NCBI GenBank assembly: GCA_964304625.1
Contig: OZ199839.1
Span: forward strand, 9,362,001 to 9,426,000
From: Kudoa neothunni
Taxonomy: Eukaryota; Cnidaria
Direction of reading: 5' to 3'
DNA: 64,000 nucleotides
The notes beneath the pieces are model-generated. The model was not told the DNA's origin. It was given only the letters and a program-made list of their open reading frames with translations, and searched no databases. This document shows positions 11,601 to 24,136 of this stretch, one piece after another (within the stretch, counting starts at the first letter, position 1; every line of letters begins with the position of its first letter). A program made the translations under genes and the position numbers.

Positions 11601-14520
11601 TTAAACATATTTATATTTTTAGACTTTATTGTATCGTAAATATCTATATAATGATGTCTTTTCCAGCCGTCAATCAACAAATATCCCCAACGACGGATGG
11701 ACTTTCGCCGGAATTGATCCGCTGCGCACAACGCACCTTTTTATATAGAGCAGTTGCTGCTGATGCAATGACAAAACGATAGATATAACATAATAACATT
11801 TATATGATTATTCTAAACATCAATCCTCTATACATATAAAAGAGAATTGTCTGTGTATGACATTAAGATCGCATGTGCAGCGAAAAAAGATTCCTTATAG
11901 GTAGATATTTATGTAACTTTTAATAATTTATGACAATATAAAAATTCTCTCATTTTTTGTTATACTCATTCAAGTTCAAAATTAATGTAGGAAATTGTGT
12001 TGTCTTCGATATTAAGTTTGTTAAGCGGATTACATGGTTTCAATAATAGGATTATATTTGTTAACTCATGGCGGCATTATCTTTACTGAACTTCTGCAAG
12101 TTGTTTTGAACTTAAGCTATATATCCATGATTTCAAGATACATCTTATATCGTTTATCTATCTGTATATTTAAAGTAGATGTGTGCTTAAATATACTTCT
12201 TATTTTTGTTACTTTTAGTGTATTTGGCTTGATAAGTACACTTTAAAAGTTCTATTGATGGATTTTAAAGTAGAGGAAACATGCGATTTTGCTAAATTAA
12301 TGAAGAATTGGAAACACATGTTATACTGTTGTAATCTGATTGATTCAATCCTTACATACTGAACTGAAACTAGATCCACAAATTTCAATGTAGCGATCGT
12401 TAGACTTAATTTTAAGCGATAAGAGTTAATTTATAGATTGAAATATAACTTTGTTTGGTTACTTAACATATTTTTGTTTATATTAGGAGGCCACACAACA
12501 GTTTTGAGGAGAGAGCATATAAAAATGTGTCGGATAAAGATATTAATTTGAGCAATAAAAATTAGTTATCGTAAGTTATTATCGAGTTATTCAGGTTTTA
12601 CTACTCTCATTATCTCTCTATAATGATCTCAATTTTTTACTGTACTCATCACAGTCATTTAAAGTAGGATATATAAAAAAAGATGTATTCAATCTCTCCT
12701 CAGGGCTAATCAAAATACTCTTATATTTCTTTCGATTAATTTGTACCAGTCCGTAGCATTGACACATGAGCCAATGGATTCGGATGAAAGAAAGTGAATT
12801 TAAAACATCATAATTGGCATAAACTAGCGACTTTAATATACATAAATTGTTATAAATAAAAAATATTGATTTTTAGTCGTAATAAATATAGTAGAAATGG
12901 AGTAATAATGCCAAAAACTTACGAAAAAAGATAACTAAAAGATTAATTTGTAAAAATTTAAAAATGTAGTCACATATTTTTAAATTCAGATTTGAAATAT
13001 CTAAAATAGGAAAAAAGATATTCATTGTCGTAAGAATAGACAGTTCTGAGAGAGATTATACTGTCTCGTAAAAATAGTTAATGCCTTAATATAATATTAT
13101 ATTTTATTAATTCATAAATTATGTTTAATTATTTCGAACGGTAATGGGGGAGTATACGCCTCACCAAATTTAGCCTTTTCCGCATGCTCGACATTCCCGA
13201 TTTTATTCAAAACTTGTTTAACAATATTTTTAAATATCGAGTGAACAGAAAGAACTCAAAAATCATTACCTTCAAAATTATGACATCTGCCCTTCGGGTT
13301 AAATCGGCACGAGCGCATGTTTGTGCGCATTTTGGTTTTCCGTTGTTTTCTACTCTTTTCGATCATTAAAACAACTTTTATACAACTAGTTTCTTTTTAT
13401 GATTTTTTAATCAATATTAAACAACCTATTATTGTTATGCGGTATAGAGTTAAAAGGTTATAGGATGAAAATGCAATTTGTATGTGTTAAATTTCATTTC
13501 CTAAAATTAAAAATTTACTGTGAAATTTCAAAAAATTAGTTTTAGTTTGTATATTTTTTTATATGTTGCTAAATAACTATTCTCTAATTATATTGTATGT
13601 GAATGTTTTAGTTTTGTGCTATATTGTTGTTTTTTTAATTGAGTTACACATTTTATTTTTTGGGGAGAATCTACACAATGTTCTGTATATTATTGTTGGG
13701 CTTTAAACATTGAAGTGAAAAAAGATCGATCAAGATAATCCCGACATCAAGATTTATTCATTTTCTAGTTTACGTTTTTACGTTTAAAACCATAAAATTA
13801 GTTGATGTGGACAATATGTGCTTTTAGTATTATTTTATTTATTTTAAATTTGCGCGTTACTTTTTTTTATTTATATCGATTTAATCGAATTCAGCTATAA
13901 ATATGGTTTTTATAGATTTGTAATATTTCCGCTATTTAGATTTCGTCGATCGACTCAAAAGTTCATATTCACAATTTATCATTTGATCTTTTATTTTTTT
14001 TAAATTAGAATTTAAAACCACACTTTGATATCAAACAAATGTTTCTCAAAAAAATATATAACACGAAGGAATCAAATGTCGCTGAAAATCGTTGCGTTGT
14101 CTTCCTTAATTGAGATCTTTCCCCTAATGGAAGTACTTATATCATTTACATTAAGATAACTCAACATATGGGTATATAATTGAAATATATTGGTAGAATG
14201 TTTTTTCAATTATTTTGCAATATTTAAAGTATTCGTGACTTATTTATAATATATTTTAATTAATGTAATTCTATGTTTATAAATATTAAAATTTGTAAAA
14301 ATATAATATCTAATGGAATACAAGACTATAGCCTATATTAGAACTCTAATGTTAACAAAACACACGTAACGAGTTTTATAAACATGATCCTTCGAGTGAT
14401 AATATGAATAGAGATAGAACCTAATAGATGATTTTTATTTAAAAACTAAACAAAATCGTGTAAGGATATAAAATCGAAATATTGTAATAATATTAGCTTC
14501 AGGCTGAAGATATAGTTTCA
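11601..14520. other. Long AT-rich intergenic stretch, one possible small membrane ORF
   Basis: Mostly short frames. A slightly GC-richer patch at 11660-11780 gives a 41-codon frame without recognisable family. 12034-12246 (plus) could encode a 70-residue hydrophobic peptide (starts MVSIIGLYLLTHGG) with three apolar stretches, but AT-rich DNA often gives such frames by chance. 13184-13369 also holds an open frame with no known match. Confidence 0.4.
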
Positions 14521-14527
14521 ACTGGCT

Positions 14528-17283
14528 TTAGCGACAAACTTTCCACCATACCACAAATAACGTTACAAGAGTGAGTGCAACTGCGGATGATGTTGTGGCG
14601 TATATAATTCTAAAAGAAGTTAAAAGTTTTTATTTTTAAATCATTACATTGTGGTTTTCGATCTAAAATAATATTAAAATAAATCGAACAACAGTTAGTT
14701 ACATTCCACTGGAAACACTTGAACTCTTTCCTAAAAAATAGGGAAAATCAAATTAGTTTTTAGAAAACGATTTTCTTATACCCAATCTAATTTCGGCCAC
14801 ACCATAATAAGATGGTTTATCCTGGACAAAAACGTGAAGATGATAGTCGGTAACATCACGAATATTCAATATTTCGAAATTTTTGCATGCTTGAAAATCG
14901 GCACAATCAACTTTATTATCGAATGTGCAGCGTTTTATTATTTGTCTCTCTGCGGTGCTCAAGTAACTCAAATACCAACCACACTGTTCTTCACTATCAA
15001 TCCCTTTTGGAAGACTCAAGCTAACATTAAAAGTAGTCCCATCACGATTAATTATAACATCTATTTTCTTTGAATTATTGGTAGGAAATGGTGGCAATGA
15101 TTCTACATTCGAAATAACAGCAATTTCCAACGACAAATTAATAACTAGTCAATTACTTGGATCTATAGTTAACCTTTGTTCATAGGTATTTTGATATGCT
15201 AAAACCGCGATTAAATATTCTTCGTTTGGATCGTATTGGTGTGTGAAAACAATATCTGTGCAGAGTGACGCGTAAGTACAGGAACCTACATCGGTATCTA
15301 TTCTCTCTTCGTTGACCACAGCGGAAAACAAAGAATCCATTCCAACCGGGCACTCGAAAACAAGTTTATGCTTCCCAAATTTTTTTAGCCATATTTTGTA
15401 GAAGCAGGTAACAGGCCAATTAACTATATAATTATGAGCTTGTGCAAACAACCTGAAGCCGTCATTAACGTAAGCTTTTCTTAGATTCATACGATGACCT
15501 GCTATAAAATCACTATTTAACCATTTATTAATTTAATATAATACGAGTTTGAAAATTGTAAATATATTCGTCATGGCTGGCAGCAACAACCACTTTCAAA
15601 TCATAGTTACTAGCTCCTCCAACCGATAAGAACATTGTATAAGGGGAACAGTCTTTTATACAGGGATAACTTTTGTTACACATAGTGTCGTAAAACATAT
15701 TCTTATTTGCTTCACTGAGATAGAAAGTACACGAAAAAGGCACCTTTGGGATGCCGTAATTTATATGTACTCGGAACGTTACAATTGTTGTTTTCAGTAA
15801 ATCAAAGTAGGCTCTGAAAGAAGAATTTGGATGCTTGCCTACTATACAATTAAATAAGCTATGTTATTTTTAGTTACGTGTTCGAAAGAAAAGTCCCTCG
15901 ACGAAATTTAACTCGGTACCCATGCTAACAGTAATATTAACTTTGTAGGGCCTTCCAGAAGATAGTCCAGTCAGGATCTTTTTATTATTGCATCTATTAT
16001 CACAAGGCAAACCATTATCACATATCGCGGTTGTGAGAGAATCAATCGACGGAGTGGGTTTGTCAGCCTCGTACACCTTGACATCACACCTGGTAAAGGG
16101 GCTAACGTTGCGGTCATTTTTCAACAAACTCAAATCCAATTCCACTCTGTTGTGGTATTTATGAAATAGCTGGTTCCCCATATTCTCTTCATTTCTTCTA
16201 ATAACTAAATATTTAATCACTAGGTATATTATTTGAGATTTTTATATACCAAACTTGGACTGTCTTAATCCAATGGAGTTTTGTTTTGTTTTAATCATAA
16301 CCTCAACAACAGGGAAATAATTTGACATAAATAATGAGACATTTTTAGAGGGAGCAACACACTTGGTATCGCCTTTATTTCCACAGTTTGATTCAAATTC
16401 ATTCTGTTTGGGATTTGGAGCAGCATTTCTAATATAAAATTCGTATATTTCTGGCTGATAGTTGTTCAAGAATATAATGAAGTATTCTGCGATTGAACCT
16501 CTAGGCTTGTATTCGACGTAAAAATTGTTGCGAAAAACTTCTATATTATTTCTCATATACACATTTGGCATGTAATAATAAAACGGAGGATGGGATGTGT
16601 AGTTTATCTTATAATAGGGTGCCATAACATTAAAATCTAGTCGTATAGGATCGCAATCTACACTTTCTTCCAAACCATAGTATTTACGGTCGTTATAGTA
16701 TACTCTGCATTCAAGCGGAAAAAATGAAATGATTCTTATTACGAGATCCAAATTTATTTTACTTATTATGAATTTTGGATGCCATAACATTGCTAAATTT
16801 ATTGTATAATATTAAATTTCAAAGAATACAATATTACGAATCGACAAGCCATAAACTTTCCCGCCACTGCTATTGACAATATCTAATGCATTCAAATTTT
16901 CAATTTTTTTCACATAAATATAGTTAGTTCTAGGAGAAATAGAGGAAAAATCTAAAATCAGGTCGTCTCCCTCACAAATTTTGATACATTTTCGAGCTGT
17001 GGTCCCCAATTTGTTGGGACAAACATCCAAATCTTCGTATCGAGACATCCTATCGTTTGCTTTTTGAATATAGCAGTATTTTCCTGATCCATAATATTTT
17101 CCTTCAAATTTCAATTTAACTGCAGAGTCAGTAATCGTGTATAAAAATGTATTTTTCGTTTCTGTTTCATCTGCATCTACTGTAACAGTGGTTCCAATCA
17201 CCAATTTAACAATTGAATCTTCATTCATTATAAATACATAATGTTAAATTAATTTTCTACTTACATAAAATTATATATTTCAT
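14528..17283 (-). CDS. Gene A: seven-domain Cys-rich FN3/Ig-like single-pass surface protein
   Basis: Spliced model on the minus strand, exons: 17283-17265, 17218-16838, 16792-16250, 16219-15878, 15841-15545, 15501-15157, 15102-14782, 14730-14703, 14662-14648, 14609-14528. They join to an uninterrupted frame of 790 codons. All borders are GT-AG; introns are 30-54 nt. Exon 1 (MKYIIL) starts a signal peptide. Exons 2 to 7 carry seven beta domains (exon 3 carries two), each with about four cysteines. A typical domain has C-Y-Y/F near its start and a C-x2,3-C pair before the last strands, e.g. CYIQKA..CIKIC and CGWYL..CADFQAC. Exon 4 contains the family mark YEADKPTPS. The last exon gives a membrane helix (AVALTLVTLFVVWW) and the tail KVCR. 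The 15-nt exon 9 is optional, since skipping it keeps the frame. A is the most divergent of the minus-strand copies. Family unrecognised; role as a surface receptor or adhesion protein is inferred. Confidence 0.8.
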
Positions 17284-18507
17284 TTTTTTGCTGTTATCGA
17301 GTATGTTGTCAACACCAGTTCATCTACCGAAATAAGTATATTATATTTAGTGTATAATCATTAAGACTGACTAAATTATAATTTTTGAGATAAAAATTGA
17401 TTTTCAATTTAAATTTCTTAATTATTTTTATATACTGATCGAAGGGATTATATTTTCTATTAATTTGTACAATAATTTAATCTTGAATATTTTTTTATGT
17501 GGTTTCCAATAAAAAATATAAATTAGTTACCTGTTTTGTATATTATTATCATATAGATAAGTTAAAATCGAAGTGATAATTTATTGGAAGCGAATACAAA
17601 ATTATTTTAAGAATGTGTCATTGTGAATGGCAGAGACAAAAACCTGTATTATTATGCGTAGGTATAATTATTTTAGATTGATCTCAGATTTAATCCTATA
17701 TTTTAAATATTTATCTAAATCAAATGAAATTTTTTACTTCAAGAAGTTATGCATTAAAATTAAACGAGTTTATAACGTGATTTAAACAAGTATGATATGG
17801 TCTGTTTAATTAAAATAATATATACTGCTTCTATTTAACGATCAGTTATTGCAAATTTTTCATATATGTTTAATTCAGTCGTTATCGATATTTTAACCAT
17901 GAGATAATAGCACATCGGCAACCCCTTAAAAATCGATGATTTGGTTAATCAAAATATTATCCATGATTTACATAATTCTTATCTTACATACTTATTTTTT
18001 ATTACTTTATTAATATGGTATATATTTAAAAATAGAGAAATTGCCTAAACGGTGTAACAAGAGTAATCATATTTTTTCGTTAGAATTTGATTTCAATCAT
18101 TTATATGAATTTATAATAAACGATAATTATTAATTATAACTAAATATATTTAATAGGATTATTTATTTTTAATTTTTTCAATTTAATTACATAAACTTTT
18201 ATAATAATAATAATTATTATTTTATTTAAAAATCATAAACTTGTTGAATCGTAGTAAGATCAATATTTACTTATAAACGTCAAAATAAACATTATTTAAC
18301 CATTTTTTTTAAGCTGATTATAATATATTTGGTTAATTACAACAACAGAAATACTAATGTGTATAGTCGTATCTTTGTATCCGATTGTTAAGAACAAACT
18401 TTTTAAATTGTATAACGAATAATATCATAAATCGAAGTCTTTTAGTCACTTGTAAATTAATATAATTCAGTATTTCCTCAAATACAAGACAGGTGATATT
18501 TTTTGGT
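17284..18507. other. AT-rich intergenic stretch upstream of gene A
   Basis: Presumably holds the promoter of gene A (transcribed leftwards from near 17300). No gene, repeat or clear promoter motif could be picked out. Confidence 0.4.
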
Positions 18508-21500
18508 TTAACCCTCTAAATCACATAAATATTTACACCTTCCGAGCAAAATTGGGGTTTAAATCCACAACAGGTTTTTTTTCAATCACATTATTGGAAA
18601 AGAATAAGTAACTATTCCCGTGTAATGAGAAAAGTCTTTGTCATTGCATTATCGAGTAATTAACGAAAAAATACTGTCTCCGTGTGTGTGGGTTGCTTGG
18701 ATATTCCGGCGGTCGGATAAATTTACATGAAGCAATTAGTGCTTAACCCTATACGTACGAACAAAATTGGCCAGTTCATTGGAAAATTAAATACTCACAT
18801 AAATTTTCAAATAAACAAACTAATATGTGTAATATTTATTACACTAGTTAAGACAAACACATTTCGATTGTGTTTGGAACGAAAACTAGCAAAAATTCCA
18901 CACTTGACGGAAGTTTTCTTTTCATTTTTTCTCTCACATAATCGGAATCTACCTTGAACAGTCGTTTCCCGCTCCGCAATAGGTCTAATGTAGGGTTGAA
19001 TACTTTGAATTTTTCTCAATAGCAGTGGACATATCATTTGCTCAGACATCATTTTCGAGAAATCTCTCCTAAGGTTTACAGAAGAGAGAGTTCTTTGAAT
19101 ATGAAAAAATCATTTATCAAGGTAACACCAGTCATATTGAAAAATACAATGAGTGGCTAACGACGATTGATTCTTCTGATACTAATCCACGCCAATAACC
19201 TTGCGATGGTGTCAAATCCCTCATTTTAACGCATTATACCGCAACACTATGTCGGGACTAAATGGCGTTTCAACTGCAATATGAGACTTACTTGGAGATC
19301 AACAAAGCATATAGATAGGTTTATTCTTCCTCGTTAAATACCTTAATATCATCCTTTTGTTGTTAAATAAAAAAAGAGATGAATGTAACGGGGTGTCTCT
19401 TTGAGGTCGTAGATAGAATGGAGAATCACGTTTGTTCGCACGTATGATTCCAATAATTGTAAGTTTTCTACTGAACAATTCAGCAGCTTACTCTCAATTG
19501 ACGTAAAAAATTTGTCACAAACAATATTCCGCCTAGAGCTTATGAATGGGTCCTTAAGTTGCAAAACAAAGTTTTTTCTAAGATTAACAGTTCTTATGTC
19601 ATTCTAGGACCGCTTACCCGAGTAGTCGGACAAGTTGCAAACATATGTTGATTTAGGATAGTGTTTCCCTACAGGGGATGCGAGAGTCGTTCAAGAATAA
19701 ATTTAAAAATTTATCTTAGTTTATTCATTTCGTAATTTTCGTTAGTCCCCGTTAAAATCATATAAGGACGTAATGCGTAAAATAATATTTCTGGTGGTTT
19801 TGATATCAATCAGTTTCCATTTCAAAATGGGATTTGATAATTAATTTAATTTATAATTTATTCTGTTTGATTCTACTAAATAGCCCAGTAAAGTAATAAT
19901 TTATATTAAGCCTGTTCAACCTACAAAATCTAATTTTCGCTATTTTCATGAAAAATCGTAACTTTGTTATCTTTCAAAATAACATACTTATATTCTTAAG
20001 CTGTAATTAGGTTGTCAGCATTTTTATCTACTTAGAAATAATCGATATCCATAAAAATAAAACCACGATGTAATTTTAACTTTGTCTTCTATCTAAATTT
20101 GAGATCTTTCATATAATTGTATAGTTTATATTATGTTACGTTTCAAGTTTTACTTTTGAATTTGTACCTTATCTCTGATATAAATCTAAATTAAATTGTT
20201 CTTAAAAATGTACGTAAATAAATGAATGCCAATTTTAACAATATACAAGAGTTATTTTATTTAAGTGTATTTAGAAGGCATATTTTTTGAGTTTATTGAA
20301 TTTTTATTAACCCACCGCTTCAAAATCTAAGTGAACGTATGACTCAATATAGAATAAGGAAGTTGCTAGGTTTATTCAGCACAGGATAGCATATGAAACA
20401 AGCTTATCGACTTTATTATATACAATTAATTTGTATTGGAATTCATTAAACCCCGAAAACGATTTTCATGTTTCGCAATCCAACAAGATGTCCTGTTTTG
20501 AATTACTTATGAAAAACCGGCGAGACCAAGAGAGCCGCAAAATCAAATAAATACTAAATGACAATTGATTCTGAACTAACGTTTCTTGGGAACCGAAAGA
20601 ATTGGCTATTTTTTTTATTTTTATAATTTAATATTACTTTTATATTTATTTTTTGCCTCTAATATTTTGGAATAATTATAAAAACATAATTTATTACATT
20701 ACATAAAAATAGTACACATAAGCAGGAATGAATAGTAACTCCAATCATTGAGTGTTAAGTCATGAGGAGTGATAAGATAATGTTCATTCTTTTTCATATA
20801 TAAATAGCAAATTGAGTTAACTAAAACATTATGGTTTTAATTTATTTTATAAGTAAATGGGGAAATTTGTGAGTTAAAATATAAACTAAAATAATAAAAA
20901 TTTTAATTTTAAAACATTTTTCATTGGTATTGTAATTTTCGCATTTAAATAAAATGTATAACTGAGTTTTGACATTCACATGGAGGAGGGAGTGCGAAAT
21001 GAACGAGGAAATTAGGATGAGGGTATGGTTCTAAAATTTGCAGAGAAACATTGATCCAGGATCAACCAATAAAAAAATTCCAATATCTGGTAGGTTTCAT
21101 CGGCATATACTGCTTCAATTTGCAGCGACCTCTGAATGCAACAAGTTGTTCATCGACGCAAAGATCTTCATATCGGCGAAAGCTACGATTAAGTAAATCA
21201 ACTCCAATTTTCCAAACATCTCCTATATGACAACATTTGTCATTAACTTTTACCAGGTCTCTGGTTTCTGAGTCATCAAAGTGAAATGCCCGTGCAATTT
21301 GCCGGAACCTTGTTAATGACAAGAGATTGCGGTATATTTTTTGGCCTTCTTCAGATCCAAACAATTCCTTAACAAGTTCATTGACATCGCTTTATATGCT
21401 CATTAAAAATAAGCATCCAATGAAACAATTTAGTTCGGTTTCGTCTAATTTTGTCCTTATTGATTTGTTAATTTTAAAATCAACTTGAACATATCATGAT

Positions 21501-21947
21501 TAAATAACATTTTAAAAGTATCAGTAGCTTCGTTAATATTTTTAAATATGTAAGGAGAAACGTCTGGACGATTATTTATAATATTTTCAGCTGACGTTCT
21601 AGAAGCTATGAGTTTTTCAGCTGCCCATAGCATTCCATATTTATTAACTAATGAGTCTAGTGGTAAAATCTTCATTATCTGATGGTATATTATCATCAAA
21701 TAAGAAATCATAATCAGAGGAATCAGTATTAATTAGAACTGTAATCACAAGAACTCATTACTTACCGCGCTTGCGCATTCAATAAATTTTATAAGTTATT
21801 GTCAATTTAAGGGTTATTGAATGATTAGAATTATCTAAAAAGATATAAGTATATTCCCTAGAATATTTTAAATAATTTTATCAGAAAAAACTTTGGGGTG
21901 TATTTATACCCTAATTTTATTCGGAAGTTGTTTGATCTTTTATTTAA
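18508..21947 (-). mobile_element. piggyBac element (minus strand) with a nested hAT-like insertion
   Basis: TTAA marks both ends (18508 and 21944-21947). The left end reads TTAACCCTCTAAATCAC followed by TTACACCTTCCGAGC and an ATTGGGG block; the right end has the inverted CAACTTCCGAATAAAATTAG. The transposase runs on the minus strand. 21711-21457 has SAENIINNRPDVS (N-terminal). 21364-21062 has FDDSETRD, YEDLCVDEQLVAFRGRC and KQYMPMKPTRYW (DDE core). After the insertion 19659-21053, 19620-19349 has DYSGK and RNIVCDKFFTSIES. 19052-18850 has a C-terminal Cys-rich domain (RFRLCERKNEKK..VKCG..SKHNRN). The stop and frame breaks show it is inactive. The domain order matches one element in one direction. 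Confidence 0.9.
19659..21053. mobile_element. hAT-like non-autonomous element, copy 2, inside the piggyBac transposase
   Basis: Left terminus TAGTGTTTCCCTAC at 19659; right terminus, read inward from 21053, CAATGTTTCTCTGC. These are imperfect inverted repeats of a CAGTGTTTCC-type hAT end. The flanks are ATTTAGGA (19651-19658) and ATCCAGGA (21054-21061), a decayed 8-bp target duplication, as hAT elements make. The element interrupts the piggyBac transposase exactly between its ..LVDP and ..STYV parts. No coding capacity. Copy 1 at 1480-4076 is its paralogue. Confidence 0.75.
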
Positions 21948-22226
21948 GTCATAATACAAAAAAATGAAATTTTGTTTTCGCGTTTTATGTATTAAATAAG
22001 TTTTGATGACTAGCGGAAACATGAATTATATCTATCGCGTTTGCAATGGGATAAATTGTCATCGACAATCTCCTAGGCTGGAATCCACCCTATTTTACTC
22101 TGAAGGTAAACAAGGGATATTAGGACTTATATTGGTAACTGACAAAACTTCCTATGAATTACTTAGCTCATATAACAACATTAGTAAGCCATTTATTTAA
22201 AATATAAAAAATAATATTTTAAATAA
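21948..22226. other. Short spacer with an unassigned 65-codon frame
   Basis: The plus-strand frame 22003-22200 (starts MMTSGNMNYIYRVCNG) lies between two transposons. I see no homology or splice context, so it is probably chance or a scrap of an element. Confidence 0.3.
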
Positions 22227-23330
22227 ATGGGACGTGAAAAATAATTCGATGAGTAAGTTTGTGTTTTTTCCTAAAATGAAGAAATAATAACAATAAAATT
22301 CGAAAATCAACGTCTTTAATTAGTATTTTATCGTTAACATTTTTTCGATTATTAACTTAAAAATGAAACAACATTACCAGAGACATTTGTTATGTAATTT
22401 AGAATATTCCGATTCTTAATATTTTATTAGGCCATATGTTTGAGTTAGGTTTATACTACTAAATAACCCCCAAATACCATTTAATCTTATACTATAAAAT
22501 AGCTCAAGAATACCTTTAAGACTTATTTTAGTGGCAAGCCTTATAATCGAGAGATATGACATAAATATATATATAATTATATATTATTTTTCTCGGAAAA
22601 GATTTGTTTGGATAACCTCTTGAAGTTGGCAACGTTGATTGTTGTTTACGGAGCAGTACAAAATACGACAAACAGTTTCTCCGCGTGAATTTTTATTAAA
22701 AAGATTTAAGAAGTATTTTCCGATCGTAATCGTTTTTCTATCACCCCCACTTTTCATTGAAAAAATGTTCGGTTCCCTACCCCTTTCAAAAGTATTGATT
22801 TTTTAACTTAAACTGTTTATAACTTTGAATATGGCTCCCAATAACATTAAAATTCTAAGGCATTTAATATGTACTTTTTTTATTAAAAATTCAAATGAAT
22901 TCGATCAGAACCAATTTAATTCAACGATGGACTTTAAAAATTAACTTCCCTAATGCTTCATTCCATCATAAACAGCGTCGAATGAAACTCGTGGTAATCC
23001 AACCATCGGTAGTAAAAACATTCGTGTATACGTAGCTAATGAACGGAATATATATAACTTAATCAATATTATATTAGGATTAATCGAAAAAGAATATATA
23101 TGATCTTAAATGAGAGAAGATTGAGATCCAAACTATTCTGATTCTATTTGGATGAGCGGTACGTTAAATTTTATTATTAATTTGTATATAATTATTCATT
23201 GTTTGTCGTATTTTTATGTTATTAATCGTCACTTATTAATAAGCGATATTGACTTCAAAGTACATCATACTTCCCATTTATCCAACCATTATCAGTTTCA
23301 TAACAATATTTAGGATTTTTCACGTCCCAT
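22227..23330. mobile_element. Non-autonomous element with 16-bp perfect terminal inverted repeats
   Basis: ATGGGACGTGAAAAAT at 22227-22242 is matched by its exact reverse complement at 23315-23330. A third, similar motif (ATTTTTCACATCCCGCG) lies just outside at about 23376-23392, so the ends belong to a repeated family. The inside has no long frame. The superfamily is uncertain because no clear target duplication is visible. Confidence 0.6.
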
Positions 23331-24027
23331 CAGAACGGTTCATTAATCGTTTAATAAATTCCCCGCCGCCAAAATTTTTCACATCCCGCGTTGGGATATA
23401 TTGGGTCAAAGGCTAAGTTTATTAAAAATGTTATGTCATTCTTAAATATACTTTTTATAAAATTGTTTTGTTTAAAAAATTTCTAGATCAAATTATACTC
23501 TCATTAATTTAAATCGCTCATTTGAATCTTTAGTTTAGGTATGGATGTGGATTAGCTGCTAATTAAATAAAATTATTTTATCGTTTTATTTTCAGAATAT
23601 CCAGAGATCACAGTACATTATGAATTCATTCGTGTTATGTATCAAATAGATAATATTCATGTAGAATATAATAAATTAATAATTGTATTCTACATTATTT
23701 TAAACATTTAATGTTTTTCTGTTATAGGATGGGATTATATGATGAGCTTATTAAATAATATTTGTAAAACATATAATTTTAAAAAATATTATTTATTAAA
23801 ACTAGTAAATATAAAATTATATTAATTGGGAATGCTTTATATCGATAATTTAATTTAATACTATTACGATAATTAATTGTAAACATGGGGTATCGATGCC
23901 GGTACAACTATGATCACAAATGTTTCAATTAATATTTAAAATAAGAAAAACAATATTTTATATCATAAAATGATTAATGTAAATATTTATGATGTTAGTA
24001 TGTTATATAATTAGACTTTAAAGCCAT

Positions 24028-24058
<31 letters not shown>

Positions 24059-24136
24059 GGCTTTGTTATTAAAGTATTAATATGATCATTTAATAATATA
24101 GGATAACAACGCTTGTCGTTGAAGCGAATATCATCA
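23331..24136. other. AT-rich upstream region of gene B
   Basis: Contains an (AT)n run at 24029-24055 about 80 nt before the start codon of gene B, and nothing else I can name. It presumably includes the promoter of B. Confidence 0.4.
24029..24055. repeat. (TA)n simple repeat upstream of gene B
   Basis: Perfect alternating TA run, 82 nt before the ATG of gene B. It may be only a microsatellite, but its place next to the start means it could also act as a TATA-rich promoter segment. Confidence 0.8.

Noticed and set aside
12034-12246. 70-codon hydrophobic frame as a real membrane protein
   Set aside because: Hydrophobic frames arise readily in AT-rich DNA; no agreeing neighbouring exons were found.
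22003-22200. 65-codon plus-strand frame between two transposons
   Set aside because: No splice context, homology or repeat relation that I can see.
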